NCBI GenBank assembly: GCA_004356335.1
Contig: SMXP01000145.1
Span: forward strand, 1 to 24,016
Direction: 5' to 3'
From: Alphaproteobacteria bacterium
Lineage (GTDB): Bacteria > Pseudomonadota > Alphaproteobacteria > SMXP01
Length of the DNA: 24,016 nt
Part shown: positions 7,773 to 14,827 of the stretch, piece by piece
Numbering within the stretch: position 1 is the stretch's first letter
How the letters are laid out: each line of letters begins with the position of its first letter
Notes under the pieces: model-generated
Databases searched by the model: none
What the model was told of the DNA's origin: nothing
What the model saw: only the letters and a program-made list of their open reading frames with translations
Made by a program: the position numbers and the translations under genes

Positions 7773-8411
7773 TCAGTTGATCGGCGTCAGGAACAGCTCC
7801 CGCTCTTTTGTGCGAAGGCTGGTCAGAAAGGCATTCTCAGTCAATTCGCCGTTGCGCCGGCTCTTATTCCACATAAGAAACGCATCGGCCGCTGCGGTTC
7901 GATTGTTTTGATTAAGCTCGCGCAGCACACTGGAATTGGCGAATTGGTCCACGCCAATGTTATAGGCGAGCACGACCATGGCGCTGAATTGATTCTCATT
8001 GACTGGTGTCTGCAGGCGAGCGCGTATGGTCCGTTCGATGTCTACCAGATCCTGCCGCAGGAATGCTTCCGCTTGCTCCGCCGTCACGGTCATGCCGGGT
8101 GCCACGCCATCGGCATGCCCATAGCCTATGAGCATTTCGCCCGACGGCCCCTCATAGGCTTTTTGCCGCAAGCCGACACGCCCTTTGATCAGGTCGACCG
8201 CCATTTGATTGGTGCTCAATTGGGCGGCTTGCGCGACGGCCGCCTGTTTATCGGTTACCCCGTCCAACAGAGACGTGATCAAAGAGGGTTGGTCGGATGC
8301 ATGGGAAATTCGAGAAAAGTCGATTTTGCCGGAATGTTGCGCCGAAAAAACCACCAGCGTGGCCACTGTCCCCAGTAGCCAGGCATATCTCAGTGTCATC
8401 GTTATTGCCAT
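7773..8411 (-). CDS. Membrane-anchored GH24 lysozyme-like protein, catalytic residues replaced
   Basis: 212 aa from ATG 8411. A GTG at 8447 is in frame but has no ribosome site. One N-terminal transmembrane segment (about 9-24, YAWLLGTVATLVVFSA) should leave the rest in the periplasm. Residues 74-205 align by eye with phage-type (T4/P21) lysozymes: LIKGRVGLRQKAYEGPSG, then IGYGH, FLRQDL, NENQFSAMVVLAYNIG and LTSLRTKERELF. The GH24 catalytic pattern Glu-8aa-Asp-5aa-Thr falls on Val79, Gly88 and Leu94, so all three residues seem lost while the fold markers remain. It may be a peptidoglycan-binding pseudoenzyme, comparable to the scaffold use of the muramidase domain in Caulobacter SpmX. No phage genes are nearby. 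Confidence 0.8.
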   Translation of the reverse strand: MAITMTLRYAWLLGTVATLVVFSAQHSGKIDFSRISHASDQPSLITSLLDGVTDKQAAVAQAAQLSTNQMAVDLIKGRVGLRQKAYEGPSGEMLIGYGHADGVAPGMTVTAEQAEAFLRQDLVDIERTIRARLQTPVNENQFSAMVVLAYNIGVDQFANSSVLRELNQNNRTAAADAFLMWNKSRRNGELTENAFLTSLRTKERELFLTPIN

Positions 8412-8581
8412 AGGGGCGCCCCCCACCACGTGAAACTTAGACCTCACTTAGCGCCGCGGGCGTATTGTGGCAAATTTGTCCGGATCCGGCAATATGCCAA
8501 CCGGCGTCTCGCGATGGCGCCCTTTTTTGCCTAGACTGTGGGTCCGACAACCCATTTTTCAAGGCATGAGGGCCCGTCATC

Positions 8582-9430
8582 ATGACCTATACTTGCTTCA
8601 AAATCGACATCACAGACAGCATCGCCCATATCCAGCTCAATCGTCCGGACGAGCTCAATACCATGATCCCGGCATTTTGGAACGAATTGCCGCAAATTGT
8701 CCGCCGTATTGATGACCAGGCGCTGGCCCGTGTCATCGTCCTCACGTCGACCGGCAAGCACTTCAGCGCCGGCATGGATTTGGCCGTTTTTGCCGATGAC
8801 GACAGTTTGGCGGGCGGCGATCCGACGAGTGGGACGGAAGGGCAACGTCGTGAGGCGTTTCGTCATCAGGTACGCATGCTGCAGCGTTCGTTTAATTGTT
8901 TGGATGAGGTGCGCATGCCGGTATTGGTAGCCATTCAAGGTGGTTGCATTGGCGGTGCGGTGGATATGACATCGGCCTGCGATATTCGCTACGCCACGGC
9001 GGACGCGTTCTTTTGCATCCAAGAGATAAATATTGGCATGACGGCGGATGTCGGAACGTTTCCCCGATTGTGCCATTTGATTCCACAAGGATGGCTACGT
9101 GAATTGGCTTATACGGGCCGGCGCTTACCGGCGGCAAAGGCGAAAGAAATAGGACTCGTTAACGACCTGTTCGATACGCAAGAAGACATGCTGTCCGCGG
9201 TGATGGAAACCGCCCATGAGATTGCATCGAAAGCTCCACTGGCGGTGATGGGATCGAAGACGATGATCAATTATGCACGGGATCATTCGATCGCAGATAG
9301 CCTCGATTACATTGCAACCTGGCAAGCCGGCATGTTCCAGCCGACCGATCTCATGGAAAGTTTTACCGCTAAAGGCGAAGGACGCGCCGCCCAATTCGCC
9401 GATTTGTCGCCTCGGAAAAAGGAAATGTAG
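8582..9430 (+). CDS. Delta(3,5)-delta(2,4)-dienoyl-CoA isomerase (ECH1 type, crotonase family)
   Basis: 282 aa crotonase. Oxyanion motif FSAGMD (61-66) and GGCIGGAVD (120-128) are present. The three acids of rat dienoyl-CoA isomerase (Asp176, Glu196, Asp204) match Asp128, Glu148 and Asp156 with identical spacing. The C-terminal stretch YARDHSIADSLDYIATW is also close to the animal enzyme from memory. It would shift conjugated double bonds during oxidation of unsaturated fatty acids with odd-numbered double bonds, feeding the FadAB pair earlier in the window. GAGGG lies 10-14 bases before the ATG. A plain enoyl-CoA hydratase is less likely because the first hydratase Glu is replaced by Asp128. 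Confidence 0.83.
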   Translation: MTYTCFKIDITDSIAHIQLNRPDELNTMIPAFWNELPQIVRRIDDQALARVIVLTSTGKHFSAGMDLAVFADDDSLAGGDPTSGTEGQRREAFRHQVRMLQRSFNCLDEVRMPVLVAIQGGCIGGAVDMTSACDIRYATADAFFCIQEINIGMTADVGTFPRLCHLIPQGWLRELAYTGRRLPAAKAKEIGLVNDLFDTQEDMLSAVMETAHEIASKAPLAVMGSKTMINYARDHSIADSLDYIATWQAGMFQPTDLMESFTAKGEGRAAQFADLSPRKKEM

Positions 9431-9511
9431 GCCGCCTCCAACCGTTCTTTGGATTTTTGGCGCGTCCTGCTTTATATCATTGACCACGGGGCCATACTGC
9501 GCAGCCAACAC

Positions 9512-10777
9512 ATGGGCGAGCATGTGCGGAAAAAGGGGGGGATCTTGGGCGCTCGGAGCCACCGATATATTGTTGTCTGTCACTTATTTTTCTTCATTTC
9601 CGGCTGTCCGTCGGTTGCAGCTGAGAAAGAGTCGAGTGCTAATGCATCTACAGTGAAAGGCTATGCTTTCGGCATGGTCTACACGGGCGAAGTCCTGAGC
9701 AATATGCGAGGGGGCATACAAACCCACGCGCGCTATATGGATAATCTGGATGTGACGCTCGAAATCGACACCGAAAAAGCGTTCGGGCTAACCGGCGGAA
9801 CTTTTTTCGCCTACGGACTTTACAACAACGACGCAACATTGAGCGAAGATGTTGTGGGTGACTCTCAGGTTTTGAGTAATATCGACACGCCCGAAGCGTT
9901 TCGGATATTCGAACTGTGGTACGATCAAACGCTTCTTGATGATCGATTGTCCATGCGTTTGGGTTTGTACGACCTTAATTCCGAATTCGATGTCAACGAA
10001 ACGGGCGGGCTTTTCATCAGCAGCTCCCATGGCATCGGTATCGACTTTTCTCAAACCGGTCGAAATGGTCCCTCGATTTTTCCGGTCACTTCTTTGGCTT
10101 TTAGGGCGCGATGGCAAATTAAAGATAATTGGTCCGTGCAAGGTGTCGTGCTCGATGCGGTGCCCGGTGATCCGAACCATCCGGCGCGCACGGCCGTTAA
10201 ACTGGGCAATGGCGAAGGGGTCTTAGGCGTCGTCGAGCTTGATTATGCAGCCGATGACGGCACCAGATTGGTTGCCGGCTATTGGCGTTACACGGCCGAC
10301 TTCGAAGATATTGTTAGAACCGACGCAATGGGCACGCCCTTGCAGCGTTCCGGTAATGACGGATTTTACTTGTTGGCCGAGAGAAGTGTTTTTCAAGAAA
10401 AAAACAGCTCGGAGCAGGGCCTGTCGGTTTTTGCGCGCTATGGCAGGGCTCAAGATGATGTCAACCAATTCAAAAGCTATTTGGGATTTGGTGCCGTTTA
10501 CACGGGACTCGTTTCCGGACGAGGGGAAGATCAATTAGGACTTGCGGTGGCTATCGCCAAGAACGGAAAACCCTTTCGGCGCGCCCAAGCTCTAGCGGGT
10601 ATGCCGGTCGAAAAACGAGAGACCGCGATCGAACTCAGCTATCGTGCGCCCCTCTCTCCCTGGCTAATTGTTCAACCGAATGCGCATTACATCGTTAATC
10701 CGGGCACGGATCCGACTTTGAAAAATGCGTTTGTGCTAGGTCTAAGATTTGAGATCGGGGTTGGTTGGCAGTTCTAG
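9512..10777 (+). CDS. OprB-family carbohydrate porin-like outer membrane protein
   Basis: 421 aa from ATG 9512. A TTG at 9545 has a strong purine run (AAGGGGGG, 9533-9540) four bases upstream and is a real alternative start; either keeps the signal peptide. Signal: basic region RKKGGILGARSHR, hydrophobic core YIVVCHLFFFISG, likely cleavage after SVAA. The mature part alternates polar and apolar residues in many short strands (TLEIDTEKAF, AFRARWQIKDNWSVQGVVLDA) and ends in Phe (RFEIGVGWQF), the barrel-assembly signal. The GGTFFAYGLYNND, IFELWYDQTLLDDRLSMRLGLYD and VLDAVPGDP stretches are OprB-like. Substrate unknown. The TAG stop is the left edge of repeat copy D. Confidence 0.8.
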   Translation: MGEHVRKKGGILGARSHRYIVVCHLFFFISGCPSVAAEKESSANASTVKGYAFGMVYTGEVLSNMRGGIQTHARYMDNLDVTLEIDTEKAFGLTGGTFFAYGLYNNDATLSEDVVGDSQVLSNIDTPEAFRIFELWYDQTLLDDRLSMRLGLYDLNSEFDVNETGGLFISSSHGIGIDFSQTGRNGPSIFPVTSLAFRARWQIKDNWSVQGVVLDAVPGDPNHPARTAVKLGNGEGVLGVVELDYAADDGTRLVAGYWRYTADFEDIVRTDAMGTPLQRSGNDGFYLLAERSVFQEKNSSEQGLSVFARYGRAQDDVNQFKSYLGFGAVYTGLVSGRGEDQLGLAVAIAKNGKPFRRAQALAGMPVEKRETAIELSYRAPLSPWLIVQPNAHYIVNPGTDPTLKNAFVLGLRFEIGVGWQF

Positions 10778-10878
10778 AGCGTTTTCAGGAAAAGTGGATA
10801 CCGGTTTTCCGTCCGGAAACACGACAAAACAATAACTTAGGGTCCGGTTTTGATTCTATCAAAACCGGAAGGACCCTA
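10775..10878 (+). repeat. Two-hairpin intergenic element, copy D, filling the gap between two convergent stop codons
   Basis: Intact copy bounded by TA at 10775-10776 and 10877-10878. Unit 1 carries AGGAAAAGTGG and CCGGTTTTCCGTCCG with a GGAAAA/TTTTCC stem. The linker is GACAAAACAATAACT. Unit 2 is a strong hairpin: an 11-bp perfect stem (10844-10854 with 10858-10868), loop TCT, then an outer TAGGGT/ACCCTA stem. The left TAG is the porin stop and the right CTA is the ychF stop. The hairpin may end both transcripts, though no T-tract follows it. Confidence 0.9.
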
Positions 10879-11973
10879 GACAGCAAAGCGGAAGTGAATG
10901 ACGTCACCGTCTTGCACCATGTAATTACGTCCTTCCAGTCGCATTTTACCGGCATCGCGCGCCCCTGACTCGCCTTCACATGCGACGTAATCATCGTAGG
11001 TAATCGTTTCTGCACGGATGAAACCGCGTTCGAAATCCGTATGAATGATACCGGCGGCTTGTGCGGCTGTTTTACCGCGCGGAACGGTCCACGCGCGCGC
11101 CTCCTTTGGGCCTGCGGTAAGAAAGGTAATGAGGTCCAAAAGATCATATCCCGCGCGAATCAGGCGGTTAAGTCCCGGCTCCTTGAGGCCAAGCTCCGAC
11201 AGATAGTCGATCTGTTCGTCCGGTTCCAATTGGGCGAGTTCCGCTTCGATCTTGGCGGATATGTTGATCACATAGGCATTTTCTTGTTGGGCGCGCGCCT
11301 CGATCGTTTTGGACAAATGATTGCCGCTTGCGGCCGACGCCTCATCGATATTGCAGACGTAAAGAACCGGCTTTGCCGTTAACAATTGCAACTCTTTAAA
11401 AGCCTTCTTGTCATTGTTTGGAATATCGGCCCGCCGCGCCGGCACCCCCTGGCGCAACAGGGTCAGAGCTTGGTTCATGAGTGCGAGCAATTTCTTGGCG
11501 TCTTTATCGTTGCCTTTTGCCCGCTTTTCGAGGCCCGCTGCGCGACCTTCCAAGCTTTCGAGATCGGCCAGCATGAGTTCCGTTTCAATGGTGTCGGCAT
11601 CGGCCATCGGATCGATACGCCCTTCCACATGACTGACATCGGGATCTTCGAAACAGCGCAAGACGTAAGCGATCGCGTCAACTTCACGGATGTGGCCAAG
11701 AAATTGGTTGCCTAGGCCTTCGCCCTTGGAAGCGCCACGCACCAGGCCGGCAATATCGACAAAGGTGAGCCGGGTCGGAACGATTGTCGTCGACCGCGCA
11801 ATCGCGGCAATCTTGTTGAGCCTGGGATCCGGCACCGCCACATCACCCACATTGGGTTCGATGGTACAAAAAGGATAGTTTTCGGCCTGGGCCGCCGCAG
11901 TCTGAGTCAAAGCGTTAAACAGGGTCGATTTGCCCACATTGGGCAGACCGACAATGCCGCATTTGAAACCCAT
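10876..11973 (-). CDS. ychF: Redox-regulated ATPase YchF (OLA1/Obg-related)
   Basis: 365 aa, the normal YchF length. P-loop GLPNVGKST (9-17), G3 motif DIAG (73-76) with the family block LVRGASKGEGLGNQFL, and a G4 that reads NIDE (208-211) rather than NKxD, which in this family goes with ATP use. A C-terminal TGS domain (about 280-365) has ITFLTAGPKEARAW and ends DVIHFRFAV. It is a ribosome-associated P-loop ATPase involved in stress responses. AAGGAG sits 8-13 bases before the ATG, inside the 3' end of pth, and the two genes are six bases apart. The TAG stop belongs to repeat copy D. Confidence 0.96.
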   Translation of the reverse strand: MGFKCGIVGLPNVGKSTLFNALTQTAAAQAENYPFCTIEPNVGDVAVPDPRLNKIAAIARSTTIVPTRLTFVDIAGLVRGASKGEGLGNQFLGHIREVDAIAYVLRCFEDPDVSHVEGRIDPMADADTIETELMLADLESLEGRAAGLEKRAKGNDKDAKKLLALMNQALTLLRQGVPARRADIPNNDKKAFKELQLLTAKPVLYVCNIDEASAASGNHLSKTIEARAQQENAYVINISAKIEAELAQLEPDEQIDYLSELGLKEPGLNRLIRAGYDLLDLITFLTAGPKEARAWTVPRGKTAAQAAGIIHTDFERGFIRAETITYDDYVACEGESGARDAGKMRLEGRNYMVQDGDVIHFRFAV

Positions 11974-11979
11974 GACGTG

Positions 11980-12696
11980 CTACTCCTTGGGTGGGATGAT
12001 CTTTTTGACGACGCGCGTCACCCGCGATGTTACGTCGCCCACCCGGTCGACAAACCGCCGGGGCCGTCTTTGATTTTCCGTTTTTTTGGGCTCTGTCTCG
12101 GGCTCTTTTTCTTTCGACGGCTGAGTTGCCAAATGCACCCGATTCATAAAAGCACTGTCTTCACCCGACACCAACAAGGGTATAGCTTTGGCCACTTCGT
12201 TCAGCAACGGATCCAACCAGTGCTTTTCCGCTTTTGTGAAATCGTGCAGCGCATATCGTGCCACAGCTTCCTTGTGACCCGGGTGACCGATGCCGATTCT
12301 GACGCGTCTGAAATCAGGCCCGAGATGGGCCTGAAGCGATCGCAAGCCGTTATGACCTGCGGTGCCGCCGCCTAGCTTGACGCGCACTTTTCCCGGCACC
12401 AGATCGACTTCGTCGTGCAACACAATGACATCGGATACCGGGATTTTATAAAAGCGCACAGCTTCGCCGACGGACCGGCCGGACTCATTCATATACGTGG
12501 TCGGCTTAAGTGTGAATGTTTTTTGGCTGCCGGACGGTGTGATCACCGTTCCTTCGGACAACAGCCCTTGAAACCGGCTGCGCTCGGCACGAAAGCCATG
12601 TTGTCTCCGGATCTCGTCAATTGCCAGAAAACCAACATTGTGCCGATGATGTTGATGTTGCGGTCCAGGATTGCCCAGGCCTACTAGGAGGATCAT
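11980..12696 (-). CDS. pth: Peptidyl-tRNA hydrolase with C-terminal extension
   Basis: 238 aa; the enzyme usually has about 190-200. The core (1-190) starts MILLVGLGNPG with Asn9, has catalytic His19 (RHNVGF), KPTTYMNESG (64-73), HDEVDL with Asp95, and GGGTAGHNGLRS (109-120). It hydrolyses peptidyl-tRNA released from stalled ribosomes. Residues 191-238 are an added charged tail: acidic/lysine-rich, then RRPRRF and a basic amphipathic end. Its role is unknown. Between the rplY stop and the pth start there are 42 bases, including a repeat fragment. A weak purine stretch lies upstream of the ATG, whose position is fixed by the conserved N-terminus. Confidence 0.95.
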   Translation of the reverse strand: MILLVGLGNPGPQHQHHRHNVGFLAIDEIRRQHGFRAERSRFQGLLSEGTVITPSGSQKTFTLKPTTYMNESGRSVGEAVRFYKIPVSDVIVLHDEVDLVPGKVRVKLGGGTAGHNGLRSLQAHLGPDFRRVRIGIGHPGHKEAVARYALHDFTKAEKHWLDPLLNEVAKAIPLLVSGEDSAFMNRVHLATQPSKEKEPETEPKKTENQRRPRRFVDRVGDVTSRVTRVVKKIIPPKE

Positions 12697-12725
12697 CTCA
12701 GGCTTCCATGTACGGCTTCGTGAGG

Positions 12726-12741
12726 TCCTGAATGCGCTCTA
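12726..12741 (-). repeat. Intergenic element fragment E
   Basis: TAGAGCGCATTCAGGA on the - strand is identical to the first 16 bases of copy A's unit 1, then sequence identity stops. Its TAG is the rplY stop codon. Nothing more of the element is left before pth. Either a remnant after deletion or a short solo insertion. Confidence 0.6.
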
Positions 12742-13449
12742 CTCTTTCCTGCCCGCGCGTCCGGGTGCCGCTTCGCCGTCTTCAGATGGTGTCACCCCTT
12801 CTTCACCTTCAATAGCTTCGGCGTCTTCCTCCAGCTCGGCCGCGGTCGCCGCTTCCTCGGCTTCCTCTTCCGGCGTCTTGAGGACGGACGGTGCCGCCAC
12901 TGTGGCCACGGTGAAATCCCGATCGGTAATTATCGGACGCACACCTTCGGGAAGCTCGATCGCCGAAATCTTAATGGCGTCGCCGATATCGAGACCCGTC
13001 AAATTCGCTTCCAAGCTTGGCGGGATGGCGGTAGCCGGACAACTGAGCGCCACTTCGTGGCGCACCACATTGAGCACGCCGCCGCGGCTCAGGCCGGGCG
13101 AATCTTCTCCATTGATGAAACGAATGGGCACATCCACCGTGATCCGAGTGCGCTCGTCGACGCGCATGAAATCCACATGAATGATATGATCGCGAACCGG
13201 ATCTGTCTGGACCTCGCGCGGCAGAGCCATCACCGCCTCGCCGTTGAGTTTTACGGTGACCAATGTCGACATGAAATTGCCCTGGCGATAGGCCTTGGTG
13301 ATCGGCAGGGGATCGAGATTAAGCGGCACCGGGTCATTGCCGCCACCATATAGAATGCCGGGCAGTTTGCCGGCCCGTCGTGCCGCCCGCGCGCCACCGG
13401 TTCCGGTGCGCTCCCGCGCGTCGGCCGTGATCGTTTCAAGTTCGCTCAT
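12739..13449 (-). CDS. rplY: 50S ribosomal protein L25 (general stress protein Ctc type)
   Basis: 236 aa with the two-domain Ctc/TL5 layout. The N-terminal L25 5S-rRNA-binding domain (about 1-95) contains ARERTGTGGARAARRAGKLPG and the strand HIIHVDFMRVD. The C-terminal beta domain (about 96-190) contains PIRFINGEDSPGLSRGGVL and VRHEVALSCPA. A very acidic tail (about 192-222) ends in GRAGRKE. The chosen ATG is preceded by GAGGAG and begins with the conserved MSELETITADARE; longer in-frame reading upstream is not family-like. First gene of the rplY-pth-ychF unit. The TAG stop is part of repeat fragment E. Confidence 0.95.
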   Translation of the reverse strand: MSELETITADARERTGTGGARAARRAGKLPGILYGGGNDPVPLNLDPLPITKAYRQGNFMSTLVTVKLNGEAVMALPREVQTDPVRDHIIHVDFMRVDERTRITVDVPIRFINGEDSPGLSRGGVLNVVRHEVALSCPATAIPPSLEANLTGLDIGDAIKISAIELPEGVRPIITDRDFTVATVAAPSVLKTPEEEAEEAATAAELEEDAEAIEGEEGVTPSEDGEAAPGRAGRKE

Positions 13450-13524
13450 GGGCGGACCGCTCCTCGCTGTCCCTTGTTGAAGGCCGCAATGGCGGCGCTG
13501 CCAAAACACTCAATCTCGCGGAGG

Positions 13525-13553
13525 CTTCTACAGGAGTGGACGGTAAAACTCAA
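13525..13553 (-). promoter_or_regulatory. Candidate promoter for rplY-pth-ychF
   Basis: On the - strand TTGAGT (13548-13553) and TAGAAG (13525-13530) are 17 bases apart, each matching four of six consensus positions of a housekeeping promoter. They lie about 75 bases upstream of the rplY ATG and just after the trmL stop. Weak evidence, based on spacing and position only. Confidence 0.33.
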
Positions 13554-13576
13554 CCGGGGTTGGGCGCCGGCGACTG

Positions 13577-14047
13577 TTAGGGCCTGGGATCGGACGGAAA
13601 CGCGCCGGTTTGGCGCAGGCCCTCGCTCAGCACCATAGCCGCCGCCAGTGCGACATTGAGCGATCGGGCGGGGGCCTTGATGGGGATACGAATCCGAAGA
13701 TCGGCGTCCCGGTGCACGGCGTCCGGTACACCGGAACTTTCCCGTCCAACCATCAAGACATCGGACGGGGCATAGTCGATTTCCGTATAGAGTCTTTCCG
13801 CTTTGGTGGATAACAGAATCAGGCGACGATTTTGCTGTTTCGAGGCGGCCATAAAGGCGTGCCAATTAAGGTGGGTGGTAAGCTGGACGAGCTCCAGATA
13901 ATCCAACCCGGCGCGCCGGAAGCCCTTGTCTGAAAACGGAAAACCGCACGGCTCGATGACATCGACCGGGACCTCTAGACAGGCGGCCAACCTCAAAATA
14001 GTGCCCGTATTCTGCGGAATATCGGGTTGGAACAAAGCAAGGCGCAT
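13577..14047 (-). CDS. trmL: tRNA (cytidine(34)-2'-O)-methyltransferase (SPOUT)
   Basis: 156 aa, matching E. coli TrmL. It methylates the ribose of the wobble base in leucine tRNAs, using S-adenosylmethionine. SPOUT motif 1 QPDIPQNTGTILRLAA (7-22), motif 2 LMVGRESSGVP (98-108) and the knot motif 3 IPIKAPARSLNVALAAAMVL (121-140) are all intact. The start MRLALFQPDIPQ is the conserved N-terminus and has AAAAGG upstream; the frame stays open for 42 further codons, but these do not resemble the family. It is divergent from petA with 221 bases between the starts. Confidence 0.93.
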   Translation of the reverse strand: MRLALFQPDIPQNTGTILRLAACLEVPVDVIEPCGFPFSDKGFRRAGLDYLELVQLTTHLNWHAFMAASKQQNRRLILLSTKAERLYTEIDYAPSDVLMVGRESSGVPDAVHRDADLRIRIPIKAPARSLNVALAAAMVLSEGLRQTGAFPSDPRP

Positions 14048-14129
14048 GGGCTCGACCTTTTCTTGCGGATTTGCGGCGCGGTTCATCACGCGCCAGCTTC
14101 GATGGGTTGACCTTTCCGCCCGGCACGCT

Positions 14130-14151
14130 GCCGCATGCGGCATCATGCCGC
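14130..14151. promoter_or_regulatory. Overlapping palindromes between trmL and petA
   Basis: GCCGCATGCGGC (14130-14141) is a perfect 12-base palindrome. It overlaps a second perfect inverted repeat, GCGGCAT-C-ATGCCGC (14137-14151). They lie in the divergent leader of trmL and petA and could be a regulator site. A further 14-base palindrome of GGCC units is at 14215-14228, about 40 bases before petA. No good -35/-10 pair was found for petA. Confidence 0.35.
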
Positions 14152-14268
14152 AAGCTTTTCCGGCCCTGGACATCGCGGCTGATTAAGTGCAAATAAGGCG
14201 CGATCTGAAGGCCCCGGCCGGCCGGCCGTGCGGCACTAGCGGATAATGGCGATTGGAAAGGGGTCTCC

Positions 14269-14814
14269 ATGGCTGAGGCACATGTCGAGGAAGATCAAAG
14301 CCCGGACACGGATCGGCGCGACTTTCTTTACATAGCAACCACAGCAGTGGCGGGCATCGGGGCGGCTATTTCCCTATGGCCGTTTATCGATCAAATGAAC
14401 CCCACGGCCAATGTTCAAGCCTTGGCCACCACCGAGGTGGATCTATCGCCCATCGAGACCGGTCAGACCATTAAAGTCGTGTGGCAAGGCAAGCCGGTTT
14501 ACGTGCGCCACCGGACGCAAGAGCAAATCAAAGCAGCCCAATCCGCACCGGTCGACGATCTTCCCGATCCTGAAACCGACGCGGATCGTGTGCAACAAGA
14601 CCAATGGCTGATCGTGGTTGGCATCTGTACCCATCTCGGCTGCATCCCGGTATCCGATCCGGATAATTTGCGCGGCGAATTCGGCGGTTGGTTCTGCCCC
14701 TGTCACGGATCGCACTATGATGACTCGGGACGCATCCGCAAAGGTCCGGCGCCGGACAACCTGGCGGTGCCGCCCTACCAATTCATTGACGACAACAAAA
14801 TTTTGATCGGCTAG
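14269..14814 (+). CDS. petA: Ubiquinol-cytochrome c reductase iron-sulfur subunit (Rieske protein)
   Basis: 181 aa. It carries a twin-arginine motif DRRDFLY (15-21) followed by one transmembrane anchor (about 21-40), the standard route for exporting the folded Rieske protein. The 2Fe-2S site is complete: Cys120 and His122 in CTHLGC, Cys143 and His146 in CPCHGSH, with Cys125 and Cys145 placed for the disulfide. It passes electrons from ubiquinol to cytochrome c1 on the periplasmic side. GAAAGGGG lies ahead of the ATG. First gene of petABC; petB starts 13 bases after its stop. Confidence 0.97.
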   Translation: MAEAHVEEDQSPDTDRRDFLYIATTAVAGIGAAISLWPFIDQMNPTANVQALATTEVDLSPIETGQTIKVVWQGKPVYVRHRTQEQIKAAQSAPVDDLPDPETDADRVQQDQWLIVVGICTHLGCIPVSDPDNLRGEFGGWFCPCHGSHYDDSGRIRKGPAPDNLAVPPYQFIDDNKILIG

Positions 14815-14827
14815 GGGAGGCCGAAAT

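Noticed and set aside
7773..8411. Prophage or lysis cassette
   Set aside because: The lysozyme-like gene stands alone. There is no holin, spanin, capsid or integrase gene nearby, and its catalytic residues appear lost.
13555..13572. Terminator after trmL
   Set aside because: CAACC and GGTTG are separated by only two bases and the T run is short; not a stable intrinsic terminator.
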